Of a stretch of DNA of 62,961 nucleotides, positions 43,541 to 52,212 are shown one piece after another; position 1 is the stretch's first letter; each line of letters starts with the position of its first letter. The notes beneath the pieces are model-generated. The model did no database searches. It saw only the letters and a program-made list of their open reading frames with translations, and was not told the DNA's origin. This DNA is from JANQPX01 sp039197065 (GTDB taxonomy: Bacteria; Pseudomonadota; Alphaproteobacteria; Geminicoccales; Geminicoccaceae): positions 1 to 62,961 of the forward strand of contig JBCCUL010000023.1 in NCBI GenBank assembly GCA_039197065.1. Reading direction: 5' to 3'. A program made the translations under genes and the position numbers.

Positions 43541-44755
43541 CTATTCGGCGGGGACGGAGGAAGTGCGCTCCTGCCAGATGACCTCGTTGCCCTGGGCTGG
43601 GCGCATCGGCACCAGCCGGGCGAGGACAAGGGAGATGAACGCCATGGCCGCCCCTGCGAGAAACACGAACTCCGGCGAGACGATCCAGACGAAGCCGAGC
43701 AGCACCGGAAGAAACACGGCGGCGATGTGGTTGATGGTGAAGGAGACGCCGGCGGTCGGCGCGATGTCGCGGGGATCGGCGATCTTCTGAAAATAGGTCT
43801 TCATCGCGATGGCCATCGCAAAGAAGGCGTGATCGAGGATGTAGAGTCCAGCCGCGATGAGTGGGTCCTCGACAAAGGCGTAAGCTACGAAGACGAACAC
43901 CAGGCCGATATACTCCACCGTGAGCGCGGTACGCTCTCCGAAGCGGCTTACCATTCGGCCGATCCAGGTGGCGAAGCACATGTTGAAGACGCAGTTGATC
44001 AGGAAGAGAAGGGTGACCGCTTCCACCGAATAGCCGAATTTCTCGACCATCATGAAGGCGGCGAACACGATGAAGATCTGCCGCCGCGCCCCGGACATGA
44101 AGGTGAGCGCGTAATAGAGCCAGTAGCGCTTTCTCACCACCAGATGTTTGTACTGCTCATACTCGCCATCGATGCGCGGAAAGGCGAGCCAGGCGAACAG
44201 CGCCACCGCGACGGTCGCCCCGCCGCCGGCGATGTAGACCCAGACATAGTCCAGATCCAGAAGGGTCTTTGTAAGATAGATCAGGCCGTAGGTCGCAAGG
44301 GAGGCGAATGCCGCGACCGCGATCATGCGCCCAAGCACTTCGGGCGCATTCTTCTGATCGACCCATTGAAGCGACAAGGAGATCTGCAGGGTTTGAAAAT
44401 AGTGAAAGCCGATCGACATCAAAACGGTGGTGCAATAGAGCCCGATGACGCTCGGAAACAGGCCAGTGATCGCCGTCCCGATGCCTAGCAGGGCGAGCGA
44501 AATCAAGGCGAAGGTCTGTTCGCGCCAAATGAGTAGCAAAAAAATCGTGGTGAACGCCATGAAGCCTGGCACTTCGCGAAGTGACTGCAGGATCCCGATC
44601 TCGACGCCGGTATAGGCTGCGCGCTCGATCGCGAAATTGTTCAAGAGCGCCTGCCAGGTCGCAAAAGACAGCGGTACGCCCGCAGCGAGAACGTATAAGA
44701 GGATTTCCTGTCGCTGCCAGGAGAAGCGGGTGTTCGGCTCAGGCTTTGAGGTCAT
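43541..44755 (-). CDS. MFS transporter
   Basis: A 404-residue membrane protein with about 12 helices. FATWQALLNNFAIERAAYTGVEIGILQSLREVPGF and FATWIGRMVSRFGERTALTVEYIGLVFVFVAYA are Major Facilitator-like. No substrate can be named. It lies upstream of the DMT carrier on the same strand with 117 bases between. Confidence 0.82.
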   Translation of the reverse strand: MTSKPEPNTRFSWQRQEILLYVLAAGVPLSFATWQALLNNFAIERAAYTGVEIGILQSLREVPGFMAFTTIFLLLIWREQTFALISLALLGIGTAITGLFPSVIGLYCTTVLMSIGFHYFQTLQISLSLQWVDQKNAPEVLGRMIAVAAFASLATYGLIYLTKTLLDLDYVWVYIAGGGATVAVALFAWLAFPRIDGEYEQYKHLVVRKRYWLYYALTFMSGARRQIFIVFAAFMMVEKFGYSVEAVTLLFLINCVFNMCFATWIGRMVSRFGERTALTVEYIGLVFVFVAYAFVEDPLIAAGLYILDHAFFAMAIAMKTYFQKIADPRDIAPTAGVSFTINHIAAVFLPVLLGFVWIVSPEFVFLAGAAMAFISLVLARLVPMRPAQGNEVIWQERTSSVPAE

Positions 44756-44883
44756 GCCGCATTATCGCTGCAACCCTTGAGACATGGCTATGAAATTCTT
44801 CATGTCGTCGACGCCGGCGCTGACGACTATGATCAATCCATAGATTGACGAATTCCGTTCACTCACCATCGATCGAGACCGCC

Positions 44884-46785
44884 ATGCAGCGCGACATGAC
44901 CGCGTCAACTCTCTTTTCGGATGGGTTCAGCCAAGCGTTTGCACGGCTCATGCGTTTGGACGAGCCGCCAGTGATCCAGCCACTGCCGGCCGGCTACAAG
45001 ACGACGAAAGCCTTGCCGTTTCTTTTCGACATCGTGCGTTCGATGCTCATGGGCCGCGCACTGATCGTGGTGATTTGCGCCATCATCTCGCAGGTGATGT
45101 TCTCACTACAGCCCTATGCGCTCAGCCGACTGATCGACAGCCTTGGCGCCGAGATTGGCGGGCAGGACGCAGGTTCCGCGACCTCTTGGGCATTCGTCCT
45201 TTTCGGTTTTTGGATCGGCGGGCCACTCTTTTTTCATCTCGCCCAGTTCATCAATGTCTATCTTCTCCCAGCGCTCCGGGTCGCCATCAAGGCGCGGCTT
45301 TTCCAGCATCTGATGGGCCATTCGCCTCATTTCTTCCAGGTCAATCTGCCCGGCCGTCTCGCGCAGAAGATCACGCAGGCGGCCAATAGCAGCCAAGGCG
45401 TCATCAGCACGCTGACCATCGATGGCGTGCAGACGGTCGTCCTGATGATCACATCGAGCGTTCTTCTCGGTTCGCTCTCGGGCCCCTATGGCTGGGTACT
45501 GGCCGCCTGGATCGTTCTGTTCCTCGGGCTAACTGCCTGGCTCGGGAGCTACGGCATCCTGCTGTTCAAAAACGTGCAGAACGCGATCTCGAAAGTGAGC
45601 GGCCGCCTGGTCGACACGATCAACAATTGGGAACTGGTGCGCGGCTTCGCACGGCTCGATCGCGAGCAGGAGGTGCTGGCCGGCGTCCTGAAGGACGAAG
45701 CCGCGCGGTCTCGGCGGTCGCGGCTGTTTTTCGTCGCCATGGCGTTTCTTCACATCACGCTGGGCATGGCGCTGCTTGTATGGCTGATCCTCTCGACATT
45801 GGCCGAGACGCGCGCCGGTCTCATGACCATCGGCGAGTTCACCATGGTTTGCACACTCAGCGCCAATGTGGTCATGGTGGTGCGTCTGCTCGGTCGGCGT
45901 ATGGTCGATTTCTTCGCCGACTACGGATCGCTTCGGGATGGCGTCGAGCTGATCATGCAGTCCCATGCCATGCCCGATCGGCCGGGAGCCCCGGCGCTGC
46001 AGGTTCCGAAAGGCGGCATCACATTCGACGACGTCACCTTCATTTATCCCGACGGCACCCAGGTCTTCGAACGCCTCAACATCGCGATACGTCCCGGTGA
46101 GAAAGTCGGCCTGGTTGGCGCCTCGGGCGCCGGCAAGAGCACGATCATCCGTCTGCTCACCCGCCAGTTCCTGCCGGAAGCCGGACGCATTACAATCGAT
46201 GGCCAGGACATCGCCTCGGTCACGCAGGACAGCCTTTCGCGAGCAATCGGTGAGGTCAGTCAGGTCCCGAACGTCTTTCATCGCTCCGTTGGCGACAATA
46301 TCGCTTACGGCGCCGCCGATGCCGATGACGACGAGATCTGGCAGGCGGCGGAAGCGGCGCGCTGTCGTGACTTCATCGAACGCCGAAGCGGCGGTCTCGA
46401 CACCCTGGTCGGCGAACGCGGGCTCAAGCTCAGCGGCGGCGAGCGTCAGCGCCTCGCCATCGCGCGCGCCTTCCTGAAAAACGCGCCGATTCTGGTGCTG
46501 GACGAGGCGACCTCGTCGCTCGACAGTGAAGCGGAGGCGGCGATCCAGGAAGCACTGATGCGCCTGATGGACGGACGCACGGTGATTGCGATCGCCCACC
46601 GACTCTCGACCATCATCGGCATGGATCGTCTGCTGGTCCTGGACGCCGGTCGTCTGGTCGAAGAGGGCGCCCATGACGAGCTTCTGGCGCAAAACGGCGT
46701 CTATGCAAAGTTCTGGGCGGAGCAGACGCGGGCCGCGCGCGCATCAGCAGGGCTGGCTACGCTGGTCGAAAGAAGCTCGGCATGA
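44884..46785 (+). CDS. ABC transporter half-molecule (membrane domain plus ATPase)
   Basis: A 633-residue ABCB-type exporter. Six helices occupy about residues 60-340, including PYALSRLIDSLG and FFQVNLPGRLAQKITQAAN. The ATPase has Walker A VGASGAGKST (near 411-420), signature LSGGERQR, Walker B ILVLDEATSSLD and H-loop IAIAHRLSTI. It likely works as a homodimer exporting a lipid, peptide or drug. ATG 44884 is favoured; an in-frame codon at 44845 would add 13 residues. Confidence 0.92.
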   Translation: MQRDMTASTLFSDGFSQAFARLMRLDEPPVIQPLPAGYKTTKALPFLFDIVRSMLMGRALIVVICAIISQVMFSLQPYALSRLIDSLGAEIGGQDAGSATSWAFVLFGFWIGGPLFFHLAQFINVYLLPALRVAIKARLFQHLMGHSPHFFQVNLPGRLAQKITQAANSSQGVISTLTIDGVQTVVLMITSSVLLGSLSGPYGWVLAAWIVLFLGLTAWLGSYGILLFKNVQNAISKVSGRLVDTINNWELVRGFARLDREQEVLAGVLKDEAARSRRSRLFFVAMAFLHITLGMALLVWLILSTLAETRAGLMTIGEFTMVCTLSANVVMVVRLLGRRMVDFFADYGSLRDGVELIMQSHAMPDRPGAPALQVPKGGITFDDVTFIYPDGTQVFERLNIAIRPGEKVGLVGASGAGKSTIIRLLTRQFLPEAGRITIDGQDIASVTQDSLSRAIGEVSQVPNVFHRSVGDNIAYGAADADDDEIWQAAEAARCRDFIERRSGGLDTLVGERGLKLSGGERQRLAIARAFLKNAPILVLDEATSSLDSEAEAAIQEALMRLMDGRTVIAIAHRLSTIIGMDRLLVLDAGRLVEEGAHDELLAQNGVYAKFWAEQTRAARASAGLATLVERSSA

Positions 46786-46816
46786 AGTGGCCAAATCACT
46801 CGACGAGGTCGCACCA

Positions 46817-46923
46817 CTAGAGCAGTTTCCGATCGCAAGCGATCGAAACAGATGCTCTATCTCTTTGTTTCGTCGCATTTTCTTATCGATCAAGTGGTTC
46901 CACTTGATCGGAAAAAGCTCTAG
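46817..46923 (+). repeat. Family C 107-bp palindromic repeat, copy 2 (best copy)
   Basis: CTAGAGCAGTTTCCGATCGC at the left and GATCGGAAAAAGCTCTAG at the right bound a 107-base element with two hairpins (GATCGCAAGCGATC, and GATCAAGTGGTTCCACTTGATC) and the core CTTTGTTTCGTCGCATTTTC. The size and layout recall the 108-bp RIME1 element of rhizobia. CTA at 46920-46922 is the stop codon of the minus-strand gene beyond it. Confidence 0.88.
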
Positions 46924-47600
46924 ATCGGCGCTTCTGCGGATGCCGTCCAGGGGGCGTAAGCGAGAACAGCGCCGTCCGGGAGGATCATCAGATCGGCATC
47001 TGTCGATAGGACATCGGCGGAGGTAGCCTCGTCATGATAGCCATCGTCGATCGGCGGTAGAACGATCGGGCGGCCATCGCCGTTGAAGAAAACCCGGCCC
47101 GCAGGAAGCGGCTCGACGAAGGGCTCGTCGCCCGACAATGATCCAAAGCTCGAAAATGCCGCATGACTTGCGAGACGGTCGCCGACCCAGAACGCGGCAG
47201 GGTCATGTCGGCTGGCTGCTTGGTCGAAACGACCACCATCGTCGGCTGACGAACGCGACGCACCATCGTCGCCATCAAAGCCAACCCGTCGATCCGATGC
47301 TTTCCCATCGATCTGCTCGGCGGCATCGAGATGAGACGCACTGGCAGCGTCCAGCCCCCCGGGTGATCGCTGGTGTTCGCCCGCCTTGCTGAGGACGGCG
47401 CCGTTCTGCAGCCCTAATCCGGCGTCAAACGGATCGATGTCCCCGGCCAGGCGCAGTTCTTCCGCGAGCGCCCGCTCGAAGGCAGCACCCGGACCAATCG
47501 GGCCGCTCAAGCCGCTGTCTGCGGATGATGGCGTTTCGGCTAGGCGATCCAGCACATTGCCGAAGCTCGCCATGATCAAATGCGGCGACCAGCTGCCCAT
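46920..47600 (-). CDS. Hypothetical protein, Asp/Gly/Ser-rich
   Basis: A 226-residue protein I do not recognise. It begins MGSWSPHLIMASFGNVLDRLAE, has a middle rich in Asp, Gly, Ser and Ala (DGDDGASRSSADDGGRFDQAASRHD), and ends with VDFNGDGRPIVLPPIDDG-like and SADVLSTDADLMILPDGAVLAY segments. There is no clear signal peptide or membrane helix. A TTG four codons upstream is an alternative start. The TAG stop comes from a repeat terminus, so the original C-terminus may have differed. Confidence 0.6.
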   Translation of the reverse strand: MGSWSPHLIMASFGNVLDRLAETPSSADSGLSGPIGPGAAFERALAEELRLAGDIDPFDAGLGLQNGAVLSKAGEHQRSPGGLDAASASHLDAAEQIDGKASDRRVGFDGDDGASRSSADDGGRFDQAASRHDPAAFWVGDRLASHAAFSSFGSLSGDEPFVEPLPAGRVFFNGDGRPIVLPPIDDGYHDEATSADVLSTDADLMILPDGAVLAYAPWTASAEAPI

Positions 47601-47741
47601 ATGAAATCCCAAAGAGTCATGTCATCAATCCATCAATGATCGGCCACAATTAACGCAAATTTGCCGGTAATTCCAGCTCGCTTTGCCCAGAAACGCTGGG
47701 ATGTCTGCCGTCGGCGTTGAGAACAGACCGCTCTGCGGGGG

Positions 47742-48509
47742 TCAAGCGGCATAGCCATGCTGTTTGAGCCAGCCGCCGAAGGCGTCCTCCATGGCGCCGA
47801 TCTGCGCAGCATTCAGACACTGACGCCATTCCCCATCCCGATAGTCCGAGACATGATTGGACTGAAATCCGGTCGATCGGTCGATTGTCACGTAGACCCC
47901 GTCCTGTCGAGTAAGCAGGGTCTCATCGCCCGGAAGCTGCCCGGTCTCCAGCCAGCGTTGGCAACGTCGATCCTTGCTTTCTGTCAGTTCTCTTACCTTT
48001 TCCCTGCTGAACTGAGCCGCGATTTCAAGAGCCATATCCTCGCCGAAGCCACCTGTTACCCGATCCGCGATACGCGCCACCATGTCGGCTGGACTGGCCA
48101 TAAGTTCGTCGTAACGGATGGTGAGGCGCCGCGCTTCGGGCAAGGCCTGATAATGATCCGCGGTGTCGACGTAGATCTTGCACTTGTTCAACGCGTCTTC
48201 GAAGCTGCAGTGCATGAACCGCTGATACGACATGGCGACATCTCGGATATCGCGGACATTGGTGATCACGAGATGGTCTGGCGGCAGTCCTGACAGCCTC
48301 GAATGTGTCTTCAAGACGAAGACCGTATTGGGATGACGGTTGGCGACAATTTCCTGATTGGCATAAGCAAGCCATTCCTTGTCGGAGATCATGACCTCTT
48401 CCGGCAACACGCGAAATCCGGATCGTCTCACAAGCTCGCGCACCACGTTGAAGGTCCACATGGACCCAGAACGCGGGATGCCGGCCACCCAGATCACCCT
48501 AGACATCAT
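47742..48509 (-). CDS. Sulfotransferase-family protein
   Basis: A 255-residue protein with the PAPS 5'-phosphosulfate loop VIWVAGIPRSGSMWTFNVVRE and the 3'-phosphate motif LVITNVRDIRDVAMSYQRFM, followed by RLTIRYDELMASPADMVARIAD. These fit P-loop sulfotransferases of the Sulfotransfer_1/3 group, which transfer sulfate to carbohydrates or small molecules. The substrate is unknown and no PAPS synthesis gene is nearby. GGAG lies just upstream; the first of two adjacent ATGs is used. Confidence 0.83.
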   Translation of the reverse strand: MMSRVIWVAGIPRSGSMWTFNVVRELVRRSGFRVLPEEVMISDKEWLAYANQEIVANRHPNTVFVLKTHSRLSGLPPDHLVITNVRDIRDVAMSYQRFMHCSFEDALNKCKIYVDTADHYQALPEARRLTIRYDELMASPADMVARIADRVTGGFGEDMALEIAAQFSREKVRELTESKDRRCQRWLETGQLPGDETLLTRQDGVYVTIDRSTGFQSNHVSDYRDGEWRQCLNAAQIGAMEDAFGGWLKQHGYAA

Positions 48510-48616
48510 CAAGCTCCGCCACTGATCTTCCGGAAGGAATAGCGAAGCTTGGTGAATTTTCGGTTAACCGTCTCGGTTTTCGTCAGCCGTGTCGATTTTC
48601 GCTAACCGGGACGGTT

Positions 48617-49606
48617 TCAGCCGCGCGCTGCGATCTCATCGGCCTTCGCGACCATCGTTGCGGCCTGGCGAATGGAGGCGATGTCGATCAGGCGTCCGTC
48701 CAGGCTGACAGCGCCCTTGCCTTCTTTTCTGGCCTGCTCCATCGCCGCCAACACGCGCCGCGCCTTGTCCACCTCGGCGGCGGGCGGGCTCATCACCTCA
48801 TTGGCGAGCGCGATCTGGCTCGGATGGATCGCCCATTTGCCCTCACAGCCAAGAATGGCCGCACGCTTCGCCGCCGCACGATAGCCGTCGGCATCGCTGA
48901 AGTCGCCGAAGGGGCCATCAATCGGCCGAATGCCGTGGGCGCGCGCCGCCACCACCATGCGTGCAATAGCATAATGCCACATATCCCCCCAATGGGCCAT
49001 GCGACGGCCCTCGTTCACATTGGGGTCGGTGTCCGTCAACACCGCATAGTCCGGGTTAGCGCCGCCGATATTGGTGGTGCGCGCCTTGGTCGACGCGGCA
49101 TAGTCGGCGACGCCGAAATGCAGGGCCTCGTTCCGTTTCGAGGCACCGGCGATCGCGTCGATGTTCGCCATGCCGAGAGCGGTTTCGATGATATGGGAAA
49201 AGCCGAGGCGCTTGGTTTTGCCGACCGCGTCCTCGCACTGCGTGACTAGCATGTCGAGCGCATAGACGTCGGCCGCCGTGCCGACCTTGGGGATCATGAT
49301 CATATCGAGACGGTCCGAGCCCTGCTCGATCACGTCGATCACGTCCCGATACATGTAGTGGGTGTCGAGGCCGTTGATCCTGACCGTGAGCGTCTTGTCG
49401 CCCCAATCGATGTCGCCGATCGCCTGGACGACATTCTTCCTGGCCTCTTCCTTCAGATCCGGGGCGACCGCGTCTTCGAGATCAAGAAAGACGACATCGG
49501 CATCCGATTTCGCGGCTTTCTCGAAGAGTTTCGGCGAGCTGCCGGGCACCGCCAGTTCGGAGCGGTGAAGACGCTGGGTGCAGGGCTCGACATAGTGGAA
49601 GCTCAA
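48617..49606 (-). CDS. HpcH/HpaI-family lyase, malyl-CoA lyase-like
   Basis: A 329-residue magnesium-dependent lyase: HRSELAVPGSSPKLFEKAAKSDADVVFLDLEDAVAPD, VRINGLDTHYMYRDVIDVIEQ, IMIPKVGTAADVYALD, IETALGMANIDAIAGASKRNEALHFGVADYAAS and GPFGDFSDADGY. The sequence is close in memory to L-malyl-CoA/beta-methylmalyl-CoA lyase (Mcl1) of Rhodobacter. Such enzymes split malyl-CoA to glyoxylate and acetyl-CoA. No ethylmalonyl-CoA or serine-cycle genes adjoin it, so the pathway is not fixed. Confidence 0.87.
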   Translation of the reverse strand: MSFHYVEPCTQRLHRSELAVPGSSPKLFEKAAKSDADVVFLDLEDAVAPDLKEEARKNVVQAIGDIDWGDKTLTVRINGLDTHYMYRDVIDVIEQGSDRLDMIMIPKVGTAADVYALDMLVTQCEDAVGKTKRLGFSHIIETALGMANIDAIAGASKRNEALHFGVADYAASTKARTTNIGGANPDYAVLTDTDPNVNEGRRMAHWGDMWHYAIARMVVAARAHGIRPIDGPFGDFSDADGYRAAAKRAAILGCEGKWAIHPSQIALANEVMSPPAAEVDKARRVLAAMEQARKEGKGAVSLDGRLIDIASIRQAATMVAKADEIAARG

Positions 49607-49729
49607 TGGATGTCTCCTTTGGCGAAGGATCCGGGATCAACTGGCGGCTAAAATCCACGCTCGGCGCGCCGGCTGCCATGTGACCAACGGCCGCGCGCTC
49701 AAGCTTCGCCGCATCTCTGTTGTCTGATG

Positions 49730-50650
49730 TCAACGAGGTCGCCGCGCGACCCGGCCGAGGGGATGGTGATCGCGCAGGGCGGCCGCCAGCCGCTCGCTCT
49801 GCACATGGGTATAGATCTCGGTGGTCGCGATGTCGGCATGGCCGAGCATCATCTGCACCGCGCGCAGATCGGCGCCGCCTTCGAGCAGATGGCTGGCAAA
49901 AGCGTGGCGCAGCACATGGGGGGAAAGGCGGGACGGTTCGATACCGGCATCGATGGCGAGTTCCTTCAAGAGCTGGGTCAGGCGCTGGCGGGTGAGGTGG
50001 CCTTCCTTGCTGCGTGAGGGAAAGAGATAGCGGCTGCCTTTGGTGCGCTGCTTCAAAAAACCGTCGCGCACCGCGAGATAGACCTCAAGCGCGTCCCGCG
50101 CCGAGCTGCCTATCGGCACCATGCGCTCCTTCGATCCTTTGCCGAACACGATCACGGATCGGCGGTCAGGCGCGAGCGAGGACAGCGGCAGCGCTAGGAG
50201 CTCGGATACCCGCATGCCGGTGGCGTAGAGCAGTTCGAGACAGGCCACCAGCCTCATGCCCTCCGCTCCAGGCTTGGCGCGCGCTGCATCGATCAGCGCA
50301 TTGATTTCGTGAGAATGGAGAGTTTTCGGCAAGGCCCGCGCCTGTTTCGGGCTGTCCAGCGTCTGGGTCGGGTCGTCCTGGCGATGGTTCTCCAGGAACA
50401 GGAAACGGTGGAACTGACGGATCGCCGAGAGCTTTCTTGCCTGGGTCGATGCGGCGAGGCCGGCTGAAGCGAGCGAGGTGAGGAACGCCCGGATGACGTC
50501 GCTGTCCGCCGTCATCGAGCCGCTGTTCTGGCGCTTCAGATAGCGTTGGTAGTCATCGAGATCACGACGATAGGCATCGATGGTATGACGGCTCGCACCG
50601 CGTTCCACCGCCATCATCTCTAAAAAACTCTCGGCAGCCGCATCCAGCAT
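49730..50650 (-). CDS. xerD: Tyrosine recombinase XerD
   Basis: A 306-residue recombinase: N-terminal SAM-like domain ESFLEMMAVERGASRHTIDAYRRDLDDY, catalytic Arg in LLYATGMRVSELLAL, then LSPHVLRHAFASHLLEGGADLRAVQMMLGHADIATTEIYTHV with His, Arg, His and the nucleophilic Tyr. This is the chromosome-dimer recombinase rather than a phage integrase, judged by length, full motif match and the absence of phage genes. XerC would be elsewhere. Confidence 0.93.
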   Translation of the reverse strand: MLDAAAESFLEMMAVERGASRHTIDAYRRDLDDYQRYLKRQNSGSMTADSDVIRAFLTSLASAGLAASTQARKLSAIRQFHRFLFLENHRQDDPTQTLDSPKQARALPKTLHSHEINALIDAARAKPGAEGMRLVACLELLYATGMRVSELLALPLSSLAPDRRSVIVFGKGSKERMVPIGSSARDALEVYLAVRDGFLKQRTKGSRYLFPSRSKEGHLTRQRLTQLLKELAIDAGIEPSRLSPHVLRHAFASHLLEGGADLRAVQMMLGHADIATTEIYTHVQSERLAAALRDHHPLGRVARRPR

Positions 50651-50775
50651 GATGACGCGACACTAGTGCATCGATCCCAACAAAGCGATCGGTGACGTCA
50701 GGGAACGTGATGTACCAATCCAGAGATCGGGTGGCGTCATCTGAAACTCTTGCAGATGTCACGGCACGAAAGCGA

Positions 50776-50835
50776 CTTGTATCGCTGCAGTTTCTTTCCG
50801 ATCAGGCGTTTTTGCCTGCTCGGCAAAAGCTCCAG
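50776..50835 (+). repeat. Family C repeat, partial copy 3
   Basis: About 60 bases (CTTGTATCGCTGCAGTTTC through CTGCTCGGCAAAAGCTCCAG) align without gaps to the right half of the family C consensus. The left half is not recognisable, so this is a decayed or truncated copy. Confidence 0.55.
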
Positions 50836-50960
50836 GGTCGAAAGCCTATCAGCTCAAACTGGCTTGTGCCCGGTTATCCGGAGGCGATGCCGAATGTGCT
50901 TATCGTGAAAGCCAACGCTTCACCGTTTCTTAACCCCTGCCTGCGATCATCAGCTATCCT

Positions 50961-51041
50961 CTGGTCCATGCGATCCTGGGAATCCGTCCGGCCGCAGGGA
51001 ACGAAGTGCCAGGCGCGGACCCCCAGGATCGCATGGACCAG
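50961..51041. repeat. Family B 81-bp inverted repeat, copy 1
   Basis: Perfect 20-base arms, CTGGTCCATGCGATCCTGGG and its reverse complement, enclose 41 bases. A second element of exactly 81 bases with the same arms lies at 53764-53844. The flanks CTTAAC on the left and GTTAAC on the right may be an outer part of the element. Confidence 0.88.
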
Positions 51042-51094
51042 ATCGTCATCATCGCGCACAGGCGTTAACGATTTATGAATATCTCGATAGCGAG

Positions 51095-51201
51095 GTTAAG
51101 CAGATCCCGATCACATACGATCGGAATGCATATGCTATCTCATTGTTTCACAACATATTCCTATCGAGCAGATGTTTCCATCTGCTCGACAAAAGCTCTA
51201 C
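51095..51201 (+). repeat. Family C 107-bp palindromic repeat, copy 4
   Basis: GTTAAGCAGATCCCGATC at the left to CTGCTCGACAAAAGCTCTAC at the right, 107 bases, aligned without gaps to copy 2. The hairpins have compensating changes: GAGCAGATGTTTCCATCTGCTC here against GATCAAGTGGTTCCACTTGATC there. That preserves pairing despite sequence drift. Confidence 0.82.
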
Positions 51202-51285
51202 GCGCGATCGAACGCAAAGGGAGCGGAGAGACCTCATCGAGCCTCGACAACGGCCGCTAATCCTAGCGAGCGACAGCGTCAACGC

Positions 51286-51302
51286 CGCCGGCCGCGCCGG
51301 CG
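51286..51302 (-). terminator. Hairpin after the 46-residue gene
   Basis: CGCCGGC-CGC-GCCGGCG is a perfect 7-bp GC stem with a 3-base loop, directly after the minus-strand stop codon at 51303-51305. On the minus strand it is followed by TTGACGCTG, only weakly T-rich. Confidence 0.5.
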
Positions 51303-51443
51303 CTAGCGGGGGAACTTGTCGTCGGGGAGGATGCGCTCGACCTTGGCCGTTGGCGGTGGGATATCCCAGACGGCGAGAAAAGCCGTGCCGCCGAGGGCAA
51401 GGACCAGAAGGGTCAAAAACAGGATACCTCCGAATTTCGCCAT
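51303..51443 (-). CDS. Small single-helix membrane protein (46 residues)
   Basis: ATG at 51443 opens 46 codons: MAKFGGILFLTLLVLALGGT, then AFLAVWDIPPPTAKVERILPDD and FPR. One N-terminal membrane helix is followed by a short Pro-rich tail. I recall similar tiny proteins ending in a WDIP...PDDRFPR-like motif next to aroK or xerD in alphaproteobacteria; no function is known to me. It is divergent from aroK. Confidence 0.75.
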   Translation of the reverse strand: MAKFGGILFLTLLVLALGGTAFLAVWDIPPPTAKVERILPDDKFPR

Positions 51444-51609
51444 CTCTTACGTCCGTCATGCTTTGTCCGGGCATTATCCCGTACTGCCAGGGCGGCTTTG
51501 TCGCCAACCCGAAGACCGCCGGGACTTGCCTCCGCAAGGGATCACAGCTTTATATCGATAGCTGAGACACGTTTCAACGCCCGGTCCCAATTGAGCAGGC
51601 CTCTTCAAC

Positions 51610-52212
51610 TTGCAGGAATGTCCGAACACGGCAAAGGCAGCCGACACCTCTTCCGACCCCGAAGCGATCGGCCGCCGTCTCGATCGCGCGGTTATCCTGG
51701 TCGGCATGATGGGCTCGGGCAAAACCTCGATAGGGCGTCGGTTGGCAAGGGCGCTCGGATGGCCTTTTCAGGACGCTGATTGGGCGATCGAGGATGCCGC
51801 CGGCACATCGATCAGCAATATTTTTCAGGAGATCGGCGAGCCTGCTTTTCGCCGATGCGAGCGTCAGGTCATCGCGCGGCTTATGGATGAGCGCCACCAG
51901 CAGGTACTGGCGCTCGGCGGCGGCTCCTTTGTTGCCCAAGAGACCCGGGACCTCATCAAGAAACGCGCAATCTCAATCTGGCTCGATTCCGACATCGACA
52001 CCCTGGTCCGCCGCACAAGCCGGCGCAACGACCGGCCACTGCTGACCACCGGCGATCCCAGGGCTACTCTAAGCCGGCTGCTTGAGGAGCGACAGTCGAC
52101 CTACGCCGAGGCCGATATCAAGCTGAACAGCGGCAATGGTTCGCCCGCCGAGATCGTCGCCCGGACCTTGGAAGCCCTTCGACTGTTTGCTGATGGCGAC
52201 CCTGGATCATGA
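51610..52212 (+). CDS. aroK: Shikimate kinase
   Basis: Phosphorylates shikimate in the chorismate pathway. The 200 residues contain Walker A LVGMMGSGKTSIGRRLA, the shikimate-binding DADWAIED and GEPAFRRCERQV, the GGG loop ALGGGSFV, and the LID RRNDRPLL. The N-terminal 25 residues are not conserved. The start is probably TTG 51610; an ATG at 51618 is out of frame. The ATGA overlap with aroB is the classic aroKB arrangement. Confidence 0.94.
   Translation: MQECPNTAKAADTSSDPEAIGRRLDRAVILVGMMGSGKTSIGRRLARALGWPFQDADWAIEDAAGTSISNIFQEIGEPAFRRCERQVIARLMDERHQQVLALGGGSFVAQETRDLIKKRAISIWLDSDIDTLVRRTSRRNDRPLLTTGDPRATLSRLLEERQSTYAEADIKLNSGNGSPAEIVARTLEALRLFADGDPGS

Larger units (their letters stand above)
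50651..51302. other. 652-base gap rich in palindromic repeats
   Basis: Upstream of xerD and downstream of the 46-residue gene. It holds a half copy of family C (50776-50835), a family B element (50961-51041) and a full family C copy (51095-51201). No credible gene is seen on either strand. The xerD promoter should lie in the first 100 bases but was not identified. Confidence 0.7.

Noticed and set aside
49730..50650. Integrase of a genomic island or phage
   Set aside because: The protein is full-length XerD-like and no attachment repeats, tRNA gene or phage genes are next to it.
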